A DNA stretch of 64,000 nt, from NCBI GenBank assembly GCA_009809945.1, contig WTPW01001615.1, forward strand, positions 1-64,000. The letters are read 5' to 3'. This stretch comes from Gigaspora margarita. Lineage: Eukaryota > Glomeromycota > Glomeromycetes > Diversisporales > Gigasporaceae. Positions 1-11,993 of the stretch are shown here, one piece after another (position 1 is the stretch's first letter; every line of letters starts with the position of its first letter). Below the pieces are notes generated by a model. It had not been told where the DNA came from and ran no database searches. It was given only the letters and a program-made list of their open reading frames with translations. The position numbers and the translations under genes were made by a program.

Positions 1-1483
1 AATTTATTTACCTATTTATTTATTTTATTTTAAATCATTTTTTTAAATATGTACGTATGTTTTATTTTACTTTATTTTTTATTTTATTTTTTTTTTATTT
101 ATTTTAATTAATTTATGCAAGTCTTGATCAAAAAGTTTCAACTATTGAGCATATACAAGGTAACTATTTTTGTAATATGCATATATACAATAGTAAGAAT
201 AATTCTGGTTTAAGAAATAAAAGCTGCGACATTTGTTGTTTCCCTAGGGGGTAGCTTATTTTCAAAATAAAAATTTTGGTTCAAAAATTTATTTTTGGAA
301 ATTACACTATTGTTATTTTATAGAAATAAGCAATTTAAAAATTTAACCTTTTTAATAATTTTTTAAAAGAATACACAAATGTAAATCTTACTTCATTTAA
401 TTTGTCTATGATAGCAATGCATTCTCTGACCTGATCTATCTATGTATATTTCGGGATCCTAATCATCTGATTATTTTTTATTAGAGGTCTACTTCCTTTC
501 CCCTCCTTAATATAGATTTGATCAGGTTTCTATATATAATTTCAATATTTTTTACCCTCTTCCCCTCTAAAAAATCACCTGATTTTTGTTACTTTCTTAC
601 TTATACTTTTGATATTATTTTATACTATCTATAATATTGTTTATTTAAACTTTCTAATTAATTTTTTTCTATTAATTCTATTATTGTATTACTAGTACTT
701 TTCTGATACATATACTATTGCAATTCATATTAGATACTAATTGTCTAAAGTGAAGCAAAGGACTTATATTTCTATATACTTTGATAACTAAAATTCTAAT
801 TTTGATATATTTATAATAGAAATATCAAAATTGTAGTTTCAGTATTTTTTATCTGTAACATCCTAAAAATGTTATCTGTAACATATATATATAATCAGAT
901 TTTTCAGAGCTTATTAAATGCTTTCATAATAAAATTATTATTATGAGCTTCAGACTTATACCAGTTCCTGGTTCCTAGTACTAAACCAACTCTACTTTTA
1001 GAATACTAGTCTTATAGCCTTTTTGTTTTTAACAAGAAACCTGATAGAGTAGTTCAAAACTCCAAAGAATTTTAATATAACTTAAGTCTGAGTTTGTATA
1101 AAGTTTGTATAATTTCAGCCAATAGATATATAAAATAAAGCAAATTTTAAAAATTTTACTATATAAAAAAGCAACATTTGATCAATTTTTAATAATATCT
1201 AAATTATATTAGAGTTCTTTAGAGTTCTAGTAGTTTCTGTCTTACACAGATATTACTATACTTTAGTAACTTATACATTTACTAAGACTTATACTTGTAG
1301 TTAGAGGTTATCTTAAACTGCTATTAGTATCTACTTTTGTTTTTATGAAGTTTATTCAATTCTAATACTACTAATTATTTCTCTTTGGATTTTTTTTTTT
1401 AATTTATTCTATTCTTAATTCTATAGCCTAAAAAGTGTTGGTTTGTTTGGCTTTAAATGCTAATAATTTTTCTTCTTGTTATA
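1..1483. other. AT-rich intergenic DNA, no gene seen
   Basis: I see no coding signature on either strand. The stretch is A/T homopolymer-rich. It holds one MITE (450-592) and a short relic near 240-290 of the 'TAGCTTATTTTC' family found whole at 7,610-7,929 and 58,951-59,269. Confidence 0.6.
450..592. mobile_element. Short MITE, inverted relative to the copy at 6,084-6,231
   Basis: The reverse complement of this segment matches 6,084-6,231 through most of its length, including the core TATAGRAACCTGA. Its two ends (AATCATCTGATTATTTTT and AAAATCACCTGATTTTT in opposite senses) resemble the outer TIRs of the foldback at 7,327-8,584, so the three belong to one family. It has no coding capacity. 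Confidence 0.6.
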
Positions 1484-2356
1484 GGCCAGTGCAAAAAGAT
1501 TTGTACTTTAAAAAATTCATAATTTTGATTCTAAGTAAAAGTTTTTATATTTTTGATTAATTATTAAAAATTTTTTAGTATCAAATAAAATAGGTTTTAA
1601 TCTAACTTATTATATTATTTTTATTGGTTTAATATAGTTTTATTTTAATAATTAATTACTGTATTTTTACAAAATAATGCATTCCAGCGCATTATTTTGA
1701 GTATAAACACATTATTTAGAGTACACACCAGGCATTATTTTGAAAACAATATTATTTACAGCTGATATGAAAATTAGTAGGAATTTTGAGATGACCATTT
1801 AGATATAGGGCGCATTATTGAAAATGCACTAGGGCATTATTTTGAAACTATATATGCTATTTTTAGAGAGTATGATTTTTTAATAATGCCCCAGCCTGTT
1901 GTTTTATGAAAATACGGTATGTATAATTTGCTGTATTTAATAAAAAAAAAAAAATTTTTTTTTAAAAAAAAAAGATATTTTAAATAATCCTGCAACCAAT
2001 ATGCAGGTATAAGCTTGTACTATGCAAGTGCATTAATGTGTATATGATAAAGATATAGTTAAAATTTGAGCAAAATTGAATTACTTGTTGTGAAGAAATT
2101 GAGCTTTAAAGTAGAATAATTTGATTTTTTTTTTATATATAAATTACTATAGTAAATTATATAGTAAATATTTTTTTAAAAAAAAAGCTACTATTAATAA
2201 AATTTTTTATTGAATTAATAAAATCATTAAAATAATTTTATTTTTATTAATCTGATAATCTAATAATTATATTAAATTAAAAAAAATTAAAATTAATTTG
2301 TATAAAAAATATTTTAATCAGAGCTATTTGAGGTACAAATCTTTTTGTACCAGTCC
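1484..2356. mobile_element. TIR element, copy 1 of the GGCCAGTGCAAAAAG family
   Basis: It opens with GGCCAGTGCAAAAAGATTTG and closes with the reverse complement (CAAATCTTTTTGTACCAGTCC-like); ATA borders both ends. No ORF of note. A second copy lies at 8,808-10,423. Aligning the two shows this copy carries an insertion at 1,657-1,920 that copy 2 lacks, and lacks two insertions that copy 2 carries. Confidence 0.75.
1657..1920. mobile_element. MITE nested in the 1,484-2,356 element
   Basis: Ends TACTGTATTTTTACAAAATA and, inverted, TTTTATGAAAATACGGTA. The inside is built from repeated GCATTATTTTGA motifs, also seen at 40,051-41,112 and around 54,120-54,310. Copy 2 of the host element (near 9,330-9,350) reads through without it, so it is a discrete insertion. 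Confidence 0.65.
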
Positions 2357-2364
2357 ATACATTC

Positions 2365-2744
2365 TTTTAAGGGTAGGGTGAACGTAGATCATTTTTAATA
2401 GTAATCATATTGTGATCGTATGAAATCAGGTGATCTACCAATCACGATTGTAAACAACATAGATTCAACCAATCAGAATTAATCATTTTTGTGTAACTAC
2501 AAAAAATTTGAGCCAACTTAGGAAAACTTTACAACATATAGAAGTATAATTATTTCAAATACTATATTTATTAAAATTTTACTATTATAAAAAGAGTATT
2601 TTGTACTACATATTATAAAATTTTTGGCTAAATTAATAACAACCATAAAAAGTTTTATTTGTAGCACATTTTTATTTTCTATATAAATCTCATTGTACCA
2701 CTAAAATCATATAATAAATGATCTATGTTCACCTTATCCTTAAA
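2365..2744. mobile_element. MITE, about 380 bp
   Basis: Inverted ends TTTTAAGGGTAGGGTGAACG and its near-complement CGTTCACC/TTATCCTTAAAA, followed inward by ATGATCTA on each side. No coding potential. It begins nine bases after the end of the neighbouring TIR element. Confidence 0.65.
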
Positions 2745-3537
2745 ATATATAGAAAGAAGCCAATAAAAAAGAACAAATCATTTTTAATAAAATTTTTTTA
2801 ATTTTTAAATTAAAATATCTTAATAATTACTTAACCAATTTTTTTTTTTAAATTCTTTGATAGTTTTATCAATATTTTATTTTATAAAAAGATAGAATAT
2901 TATATTTTATAAAATTTTTAAAAATTTTTTTAAAATCCCATCTGGCTATTAAAATATATAAAAAATTTTTTTCAAAAAAATTTTCAAAATATGACCTAGC
3001 TGAGTTATGAGAACCAAAAAATTAAATTTAAATAGTCTTATACATAATTATAATAAAAACTGCTTCTTTACTATATTATAAAATTTGATATTGTTTGGTT
3101 ACTTTGGAAGCACCTGTATATGACCTATTATACTACTTTACTAATAAAATAGATATAAATTTTGTTAGCCCTATCAAAAAGCAATGCAAGATTTCTTTTC
3201 AAATTTCTCTTACCTAGTATTCATGATAAAAATATTAATATCCCAACTCAACCATAGAAGAAAAACAAAGTAAAATGAAAATAAAAAAGAAATAAATAAA
3301 AAAAGAGGAACAACTATATAACCTAAGCAAAAAACCAAATACTAACAAAATAAAAGAATAAGATAAAAGAGACAAAGAAAAATCTGTGCTAAAGACAAAG
3401 CTAACAAAATTATAAAAACAAAAATGAAAAAAATGAAAAAAAGCAAAATAGAACTAGTTAAAAACCTATACTAGAAAAATAAAAATTATATAATACTGCA
3501 CAGAGAACTACTTTGTTTAAGTATTATATATACATAT
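2745..3537. other. A-rich intergenic stretch, nothing recognised
   Basis: Low-complexity A/T runs with an A-rich plus strand from 3,240 to 3,480. No ORF, tRNA or paired TIR was found. Confidence 0.5.
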
Positions 3538-3784
3538 AGAGTAAGTCAATAGAAATCAAGCAAATTTTTTTATAATAAAATTTTTTTGAAACTTTAAACA
3601 GAAATAACTTAACAAAACTTTAATCAAATTTGATAAAATTTTTTTAAATTAATTTTATAAATCTATAAGAATAATTTTTAAAAAAATTTATCAAATTTGA
3701 TCAAGTTTTTGTTAAATTACCTTGATTTAAATTTTTAAAAAAAGGTATTAAAAAAAATTTGCTTGATTTCTATTGACTTACTCT
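3538..3784. mobile_element. MITE with CATAT target duplication
   Basis: Long inverted ends AGAGTAAGTCAATAGAAATC / GATTTCTATTGACTTACTCT. CATAT is repeated exactly on both sides (3,533-3,537 and 3,785-3,789). The core GTCAATAGAAATCAAGC is shared with the larger element at 39,111-39,709, so they belong to one superfamily. Non-coding. Confidence 0.8.
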
Positions 3785-4041
3785 CATATAGGAAAAATAT
3801 ATCTAAAAGAACCTTCTAAAAAGAAATTTTGATTTGAGTTTTTCTTCCAAAATTATCTCATATGTTATTCAATGTTTATTTTACAGAACTCAAAATTTAC
3901 TCCTAACTTGATTCTGATTACCAAATAAGGACCCAGACATCTTTGATATATATCATATTTTTTTTTAGCAAATTGATTCAAATTTGATCTAAGGTTCAAA
4001 TTTAAAATTTAGCAAATTGAAGTTAATTTTAAAAAAGATCA

Positions 4042-5786
4042 CATCAGCGAATTATATATATGTAATCTTACGTAAGATATTACGGTCCGTAATATTACAA
4101 AAATCTTACGATCGTCACGGTGTATTACGTAATATATTACGTTAGATTACAGTAATATTACGGTTATTATTTCGAAATATTTCGAAATATACCAAATAAA
4201 AAAAATGCAAATTACCTCCCCCCACAGGGTCGCGTACTCATGCAGATCAATAAACTAATGCGTGCAGGAGGTAATATTTTGATATTTTTGCATTGTTTCG
4301 CAATATTTTGGATCATTTCGCATTGTTTCGCAATATTTGGCAAATTTTCGCAAAATTTTAAAAAATAAATAAACGATATACATATTCACATAATCATACT
4401 TTTTTACAGGTTTTCGCTTTATTTCGCAAGGTTTCGCAATTTATTAAGAAATTTTACATTTTTTTATTTATTATTATTTTTTTATTTATTATTATTATAT
4501 ATTATACATATTATATTATATATTATATTTTAATTATTATACATTTTTTACAGTATTATTTTTACATTATTATATATTATTTTAAATACTTTCGCACTTC
4601 TTCGCTTCTAATTCTATTACTATATACAAAAAACTAGCCCTACACACTTATTTCACTCACCCACAGTTAGTTATAATCTTTGCTTCTTTGTTTTCTATTG
4701 TCTTCACTTTGACTACTTCTTTTGTTTTGGCTATAAACTTCGTTTCGCACTCTTTTTCTAAAAACTTCAAAATAAAAACGTTTCTTAGAAGTGTTGGTTC
4801 TTGCAAATTGCCGAGGAAAGTCGCAAAGTTTCGANAAAAAAAAAAAACAAAAAAACAAAAAGTGTAAGCAAACTAATAAAAAAAATAAATGAAGCCACAA
4901 ATCTTCGTAAGAGTTCGTGTTCTTGTAAATTCAGAAATTGCAAAAGTCGTGTTAATGTTCTTGCGAAATGCCAAAAAAGTCGCGAAGTACCGAAAAAGTC
5001 TGGGTTGTTTTTCGTGCAAAGTGCCAGAAAGTAAGGGTTCTGTTCTCGCAAAGTGCCAAATATAATAATAAAAAAAATTTTAAAATAAAACAAAAGAAAA
5101 CAAAAACAAAAAACATGAAACGAAAAAATAAATGACGCGAAACCTTGCAAAACTTGCACAAACTTGCAAAACCATGCGAAAACTTGCGAAAACTTGCGCC
5201 TAACTAAATCATTCTCTAAAGAAGCTTTCTTGGTGTTCTTGATTATGTCGGAAGTCTGAGTAGACATGCGAAAGGTTTCGAAATGTTGTATATCTTCTTG
5301 CAAAGGTGTCTTGTAAAAGTGCCGAAATAAAAAATAATTAAAAAAAAATTAAAAATAAAAATGAAAACAAAAAAATGAAACGAAAACAAAAAATGAAACG
5401 AAAATAAAAAATGAAACGAAATAAAAACAAAAAAGCGAAAGAAAAAAAATAGATGATCTAATTATAAACAAAAGATCTAATCTGATCTTGTAGTACAGAA
5501 TTTGAATATCATTGAATTATTTCGAACTATTTCGAAAAATCAGTCTAATGCGCGATCCAGGTTACAGACCTACTGATCCTGATCCAGCTTGGTTTCCTAG
5601 TCCTAAATTATTTTGAAAAGGATCGAAATATTTCGTTAACCTATTTCGAAATATTTCAAAATTACTTTCGTAATATTTCGAAAATTTGATAATTCGAAAT
5701 ATTTCAAAATATATTACGTAATATTTTGCTTATATTACGGTTCGTAATATCTTACGTAAGATTACGCTATTATAAATTTGCTGATG
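4042..5786. mobile_element. 1.7-kb TIR element with ATTACG/TTCGC-rich arms
   Basis: Imperfect TIRs of about 55 bp start CATCAGCGAATTATA on the left and end, inverted, in the same motif. Inside come GTAATCTTACGTAAGATATT and CCGTAATAT palindromes, then repeated TTTCGCAATATTTCG. The middle (4,780-5,310) is a degenerate tandem of CTTGCGAAATGCCGAA-like units. Long reading frames in this part are low-complexity and overlap on both strands, so I do not call a gene. One ambiguous base lies at 4,835. A relic TIR is at 14,013-14,125 and a diverged inverted interior is at 56,590-57,780. Confidence 0.65.
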
Positions 5787-6083
5787 CATTATTGAATATT
5801 TTGTTAAATTACTAAGATTTTATGCATGTTATATTTTATTTTTAGCAATTTACTCACATTTTGCAAAAATCAATATAACAAGTTAAGTTGCGCTATAATA
5901 ATCGATCTGGATATAACAAATCATTAATGGCTATATAGAGTAAAGTAATAATCAATTATAATTGAAAATAAATAAAAGTAATTGTAGCATGTAATCAGGC
6001 TTTAGTATTAATAGCAACTTGGTACTTACTCTACATATATATATTATGATTATTAATTATGATTGTATGTTGATAAACAAATA

Positions 6084-6231
6084 AGGGGAGTGACAAAAAT
6101 CAGGTGATTTTCTAGGGGGGTCAAAAAAGTTGAAATTATATATAGGAACCTGACCAAATCTATATTAAAAAAGAGAGAGAGAGGTAGGCCTCTGATAAAA
6201 AATAATCAGATGATTAATGACATGGCCCTAA
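6084..6231. mobile_element. Short MITE, copy 2 of the 450-592 family
   Basis: Begins AGGGGAGTGACAAAAATCAG and ends with an inverted relative (CAGATGATTAATGACATGGC). A GAGAGAGAG run lies near 6,174. Confidence 0.6.
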
Positions 6232-6299
6232 TTATATAATGCAATTGCAAATTAGTTAGTAATTTGCATAATAATTGTAATTAATATTATCTATATGAG

Positions 6300-6870
6300 T
6301 TCTTGATCAAATTTAATAAAAATTTTTTTGTTTGAATTCTATGGATTCGTAGAATTAAAATAAAAAAATTTTTATCAAATTTGGTCAAAAACTCGTGAAG
6401 ATATCTTTGATGAAGTTCCTGTAAACAATTTCAATATAGTTTCTTTGTAATATGTTTTTATATTTTTTCAAAATAACCCACTATTCAGCGATGATTTACA
6501 AGAAATTTTACTATGCTAACTAAAAAAATTTCATAACAAGACTTGTGGCACATATCATAGACTAATAGAATCTCAAATTTCATGAAATAATATTGAAAAC
6601 TCGTGAAGATATTAATGTTTTTGTAAATTTGGATACATACATTTTTGCAAGTTTTTCCCTATATTCAAATGCTTTTTAAAGCACTTTCTCAAAATGAAAC
6701 CTCTAAAACACAACTAAGTAAGTTAATATAATAGATATTCGAGAGTTTTAAATTAAAATTTCAGCAAAAACGGATTAATATTGACGAAGTTATGATGATT
6801 TTTCAATTTGTTTCCAGATTCAGGATTTTCTAAAATTTTCAATTTTGATGAAAACAGAAAAATCACTATC
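6300..6870. repeat. Inverted partner of 10,480-10,870
   Basis: Hairpin AGTTCTTGATCAAATTTAAT paired with its complement near 6,380-6,400, then 6,640-6,800 whose reverse complement recurs at 10,660-10,860 (shared motifs ATTCGAGAGT, GCATTTGAATATAGGG in opposite senses). The pair brackets about 4 kb of nested elements. It could be the ends of one large foldback or two oppositely oriented copies. Confidence 0.55.
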
Positions 6871-7326
6871 ATAAATAGAGGTCTTATCTGGTCAAAAATT
6901 TTGTATTTGGATATTCATTTGGTCAATCTTTTTAATATTCAAATATTCATTTAAAAATTTTAAAAATATTCAATGAATATTACTGAATATTCATTGATAT
7001 TAAATATATAGTACTAAATATAAAAAAATAAAGTAGCATAATTCAAAAACAAATAATTTTAAAATTTCTCTTTAAGAAATTTGTTGTCTTAATCCAAAGC
7101 CACAATTTTGTTAAAGTAAATATTTATTTAATTTATAATTATAAAAGTTATAATATTTTAAAGTTTATATATATTTAAAAATTTGGTATTAAAAATTAGT
7201 TATATATATTTTTTAACTAATTAGAATTTATTATACAAAAATTAGCCAATCATATTTGATTATTAATATCAAAAAATTTGCTACTTTTAATATATATATA
7301 TTCAATGAATATTCAATGAATATATT

Positions 7327-8584
7327 TAGGGGAGTGCCATTTATCATCTGATTTTTTGCTACTAAGAGGCTACCTCCCTACCCCCACCTGATCATCAAAT
7401 ACTGTAATTTGATTGGCTAAAATTAAATTTTTTTAAATTTTAATATTAAATAACTCTTGAACCAGTGATCCGTTTTGGATAATTTTACTACCAAAATGCT
7501 CGCCTCGATGAGGTGATTCCAACGAGCCTAAAATCATCAAAATTCAATCACAGGATCCCAAGATCATTATAGATTTGTATTGCTTTAATTATATTATTTT
7601 CGTATATATTACCATATGTTTCCGAAAATAAGCAACCTCCAAAAAAAGCTACTCCCCAGATTTTCCGAGAAATTTTTAAAGAAATCATTAACAGTCGCTA
7701 CATATAAAACTTTTTTTTTACTAAGTAAACTTCAAAGTGCGATTAAGTAAAGTTGTTCGAAATAACGAAATACACCTACTGTAAAAATTTCATAGCATTC
7801 GGACAACTTTTTATTAGTACATTTTTCAATTTTTCAAAAAATTTAACAATCTGAAAATAAGCTATCCCCACATTTTTTTGTGTAACTTTTTGGCCAAAAA
7901 GGGTAGCTTATTTTCAGAAACATACAGTAAAAATTATTATTAAAGAGCTTATAAACTTTAATATTAAATAATTCTTGAACCAGTAATCCGATTTGGATGA
8001 TTTTACTACCAAAATGCTCATCTCAATGAGACGATTCTAATGAACCTAAAATTGTTAAATTCTGATCATGGGATTCAGAGATCGTTATAGATTTGTATTA
8101 TTTTTAATAAATTATATTAAAATAACACAAATATATAAGATCTCTGAATACTGTAATCAGAATTTAACGATTTTAGATTCATTAGAATCATCTCATTGAG
8201 GCGAGCATTTTGGTAGTAAAATCATCCAAAATGGATCACTGGTTCAAGAGTTATTTAATATTAAAGTTTATAAGATCTTTAATAATAATTTTTTATATAA
8301 TTAAATCAGTAAAAATCTATAATGATCTTGGGATCCTGTGATTGGATTTTGATGATTTTAGGCTCGTTGGAATCGTCTCATTAAGGCGAACATTTTGGTA
8401 GTAAAATCATCCAAAACAGATCACTGTTTCAAGAGTTATTTAATATTAAATTTTAAAAATTTTAAAAATTTTTAAAAAATTTTAATAATTTTAGCCAATC
8501 AAAAGTTATCTGCTATTAGGACCTGATAATTGTCTGACCCTCCTCCCCTACCCTAAAAATCAGATGATAAATAGCGCTCCCTTA
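7327..8584. mobile_element. Foldback element made of four 130-bp units (two direct, two inverted)
   Basis: Outer inverted ends of about 150 bp begin AGGGGAGTGCCATTTATCAT. Inside, a unit with ACTACCAAAATGCTC occurs twice in plus sense (7,449-7,580; 7,968-8,095) and twice inverted (8,140-8,265; 8,315-8,455), giving a + + - - palindrome. A separate MITE (7,610-7,929) sits between the two plus units. No ORF. Confidence 0.75.
7610..7929. mobile_element. MITE of the TACCRTAT...GAAAATAAGC family
   Basis: Ends TACCATATGTTTCCGAAAAT / ATTTTCAGAAACATACAGTA. It aligns along its whole length with 58,951-59,269, sharing GCTACATATAAAA and TTTTTATTAGTACATTTTTC. It is nested in the foldback at 7,327-8,584. 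Non-coding. Confidence 0.8.
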
Positions 8585-8948
8585 GTGAAAATTTTAAATA
8601 TTCAAATATTCATTTGGTGAAAATTTTATATATTCAAATATTCAAATATTCAGTAAATATTTGAATAAAACATTCATCGGATCAGACCTCTAATCACAAG
8701 TTCAAATGAAACAAGTTACTACGCACTAATAAAATCAATAGAGTATAGGTTAAAATTTTTGTTTTTAAAATTTCAAGTTATTTGGTTAAATATTTATTCC
8801 ATAATATGGGCCAGTGCAAAAAGATTTGTATCTTAAAAAATTTTATAATTTTAATACTAAAAAAAAATTTTTATTTTCTTGATTAATTATTAAAAATTTT
8901 TTATTACCAAATAAAATAGGTTTTAATCTAACTTATTATATTATTTTT

Positions 8949-9295
8949 AGACAATTATCTTTCATCGCTAGTGCGATGCATCGCTACTCTCTAATTGATC
9001 AATCATTTTGTTTGTTTTGATTTTACATTAATCAAAACAAAACAAATAGCGGCCAGGTTAAGATAGAGTTAGGGTTTGGTTGTAGACAATAGTTAGATAA
9101 TCTTCTAACCCAAAATTTTGCAAAGAATTTTTTTTGTTAATAAAAAATTATAGTTTCTTAGTCAAAATTTTAAGTTAGAAGCAATTTTTTAAAAAATTAT
9201 TGTTTCGCTTTGTTTCATGTTACATCTGATCCTGTATCCCAATTGGTCGATCAGAGGGTGGAGATGCATCGCAATGGCAATGAATGATAACTCTC
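8949..9295. mobile_element. hAT-like MITE with 8-bp duplication TTATTTTT
   Basis: Flanked by TTATTTTT at 8,941-8,948 and 9,296-9,303; copy 1 of the host element shows the empty site near 1,615-1,630. Ends GACAATTATCTTTCATCGCT and, inverted, GAGAGTTATCATTCATTGCC, both followed by GCGATGCATC. An 8-bp duplication is typical of the hAT superfamily. Non-coding. Confidence 0.8.
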
Positions 9296-9563
9296 TTATT
9301 TTTATTGTTTTAATATTGTTTTATTTTAATAATTAAGCATATACAATTTACTGTATTTGAAAAAAAATATATTTTTTAAAAAAAAGATATTTTAAATAAT
9401 TTTGCAATCAATATGCAGTTCTAAGAGCTTGTACTATGCAAGTGCATTAATGTGCATATAATAAATATATGAGCAAAATTGAATTACTGGTTGTGAAGAA
9501 ATTAAGCTTTAAAATGAGATAATTTGATTTTTTTTACGATATATGCATATATATAAATTACTA

Positions 9564-10222
9564 TCCCTTAAACTGTATTCCAGACAAATTTGCCTGAAAT
9601 TTTTAGATATATTTACAGTTTTTTAAATAAAATAAAAGTTTATTAAGAATATGGGTATACTTTATTTATAGAATATTTTTCTTTAAAATATATTTTATAA
9701 ACTTTATTATAAAATTTTTTTAAAATAATTAATAAACTTTAAAGTAATAAAAGTATGAAGTTTTTAATTTAAAATTTTTACTATAAAGCTTTTCTTTAGA
9801 TTTTCTTAAATTTTATATGTTCCCGTCTATAAAAAAAATTTTACTTCTAATTAAAGTCCTGATTTTTACAAGTAAATCACAAAGTTGCAATAATTAAAGT
9901 TGTAATCCTTTTTATAAACTACAATATTGTATTAGAACAGGAAGCTAGAGCTAATATTTATAGAGTTCGCCAAGAATAAGTAAATAATTTTTTTGGCTAA
10001 TAAATTTTTTAAAATTTGTCTATTTTTAGCTTATAAGCAACTTAAACTTTTTTTCTTATAATATAAAATTAAATACTACTATAATATAATCCTTATTTTC
10101 AAATATTATCAAAAAAAAAATTTTTAATTAAATATTTTAAAGTTTTAAAAAATATAGATCATAAGCATATTTATAGCAATTTTCTAGGCAAATTTGCCTG
10201 GAATTGCTTATAGTTTAAGGGA
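9564..10222. mobile_element. TA-inserted MITE (Tc1/mariner-like)
   Basis: Sits between TA dinucleotides; ends TCCCTTAAACTGTATTCCAG and CTTATAGTTTAAGGGA, with CAAATTTGCC on both sides further in. The empty site TTACTATAGTAAAT survives in copy 1 of the host (2,144-2,157). No ORF. Confidence 0.8.
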
Positions 10223-10423
10223 TAGTAAATTATATAGTAAATATTTTAAAAAAAGTTACTATTAATAAATTTTTTTATTTTATCAATAAAATAATCAAAA
10301 TTTTTTTATTTTTATTAATCTAGTAACCTAATAATATATTAAATTAAAAAAATTAAAAATTAATTTGTACAAAAAATATTTTAATCAGAGCTATTTGAGG
10401 TACAAATCTTTTTGCACCAGCCC

Positions 10424-11952
10424 ATAACTATTTTTCATTTGGTGCAGCTTCTTTATAATATATTTTTTGGAAATAGAAGAATTTTTTATCAAAGATATCT
10501 TTATGAGTTCTTGACCAAATTCGATGAAATTTTTTTTATTTGAATTCTATATATTTATAGAATTCAAAAAAAAAGTTTTATCAAATTTGGTCAAGAACTT
10601 GTAGAGATATCTTTGATGAAAGATTTTTTCTATTTCCAAAAATGTATATCACGTACCAAAATTGAGAGAAATTTGAATCTAGTTGCAAACAAAAAATCTA
10701 AATATCTTCGTCAATATTAATCTGTTTTTGATAAAATTTTAACTGAAGACTCTCGAATATCTATTATATTAACTTAATTAGTCACATTTTGGAGGTTTCA
10801 TTTTGAGAAAGTACTTTCAGAAGCATTTGAATATAGGGAAAACTTGTAAAAATATATGCATCTAAATTTACAAGAAATGATACTATAAAAAAAAGATGCA
10901 ATGAAACAACAATAGAAGAAAAAAAATAAACTATCACTAACAAAATAACAATATAGTACAAACAAATATGATATTGCACTAGCAAAAGTGATACCTTACC
11001 AATGATATTCACACCTTATCTATGACAAGTAGCAGCAACAAATAGACAATAAAACCAAACGAATTATTCTTTGAAGCAAAAAACTTTTTCTATCAAGGAT
11101 AAGACCAATGATGATACCAATAGTAAAAAGAGGCGATAGTACCAATGACAAATGGCAACACTATACAAATAAAAAAAAAGGTTAGTTAAATTAATAAAAA
11201 AAAAAGTAGATTGATTTGTATAACAGAAAAGATCCACTGTAATACCAATCTAAACCAGAGATTAATCGATCACATGATACAGAAAACTCATTCACATTCT
11301 GGCACTCTCCTATATAAATCATTATTGGTGAGACTAAACTATACCTATCCTGAGGTTTATCAAATTAGAAGTACTTTTTATTATTTGATTTTTAATTTTT
11401 AGATTCAATGAATATATTTTGTTAATAAAATTTTAATATCTTTATTGAACATAAAAATTAAAATCTAATTAATAAAAAGTTTTTTTAATTTTATTGTAAA
11501 TTTTAAAGTATACAAATTTTGTTCTTTTGAATAAGTTTACTTAAGCAACTATAATTGATTTGCTTAGTAAAATTTGAACTTTACTATGTATTAACTTTCA
11601 TTAATTGTAGGGTAGCTTATTTTTAGGTCAAAGATGTTTTTGCATTTCTTGATCAAAAAAAGAGTAATTTATTTGGAGGTAGTTTTTTTTTTAAATATTA
11701 AAGGTGAGACCTATTTGGAGGTAGTTTATTTTTGGCAATATATAGTATATACTAAAATTTTGCAAGAAATTTTTTTTGTTAGAATATAAAGATAGATTTC
11801 TTAGGCAGAATTTTCAAGATATATAATTTTTGAAAAACTTAATTTTTTTAAAACATTCAGATTATTTCTAATTTTTACTTTATACAAATTTATAATTTTT
11901 GATTGACCAAAATACATGTAATATTAAATACCAGTGGTATAATTTATTAATG
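10424..11952. other. Intergenic, repeat relics, no gene supported
   Basis: Starts with a hairpin (10,503-10,600) and the inverted partner of 6,300-6,870. Relics of the 'GGGTAGCTTATTTTT' MITE family lie at 11,605-11,740. The short frames here lack any protein-family signature. Confidence 0.5.
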
Positions 11953-11960
11953 TCTATTTA

Positions 11961-11966
<6 letters not shown>

Positions 11967-11993
<27 letters not shown>

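Larger units (their letters stand above)
5787..7326. other. Intergenic, repeat-derived
   Basis: No gene recognised. It contains a MITE (6,084-6,231), a hairpin near 6,300-6,400 and a segment (6,400-6,800) that is the inverted counterpart of 10,480-10,870. Confidence 0.5.
8808..10423. mobile_element. TIR element, copy 2 of the GGCCAGTGCAAAAAG family, carrying two nested MITEs
   Basis: Ends GGGCCAGTGCAAAAAGATTT / AAATCTTTTTGCACCAGCCC. Without the two insertions (8,949-9,295 and 9,564-10,222) it is about 610 bp, the same as copy 1 without its own insertion. Confidence 0.8.

Noticed and set aside
4785..5303. 172-codon minus-strand frame and overlapping plus-strand frame
   Set aside because: Low-complexity F/K/L-rich translation over a tandem repeat, open on both strands, includes an ambiguous base; no family motif.
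6300..10870. One giant 4.5-kb foldback transposon
   Set aside because: The inverted ends (6,300-6,870 and 10,480-10,870) are real, but the DNA between is explained by several independent elements and I see no target duplication for the whole.
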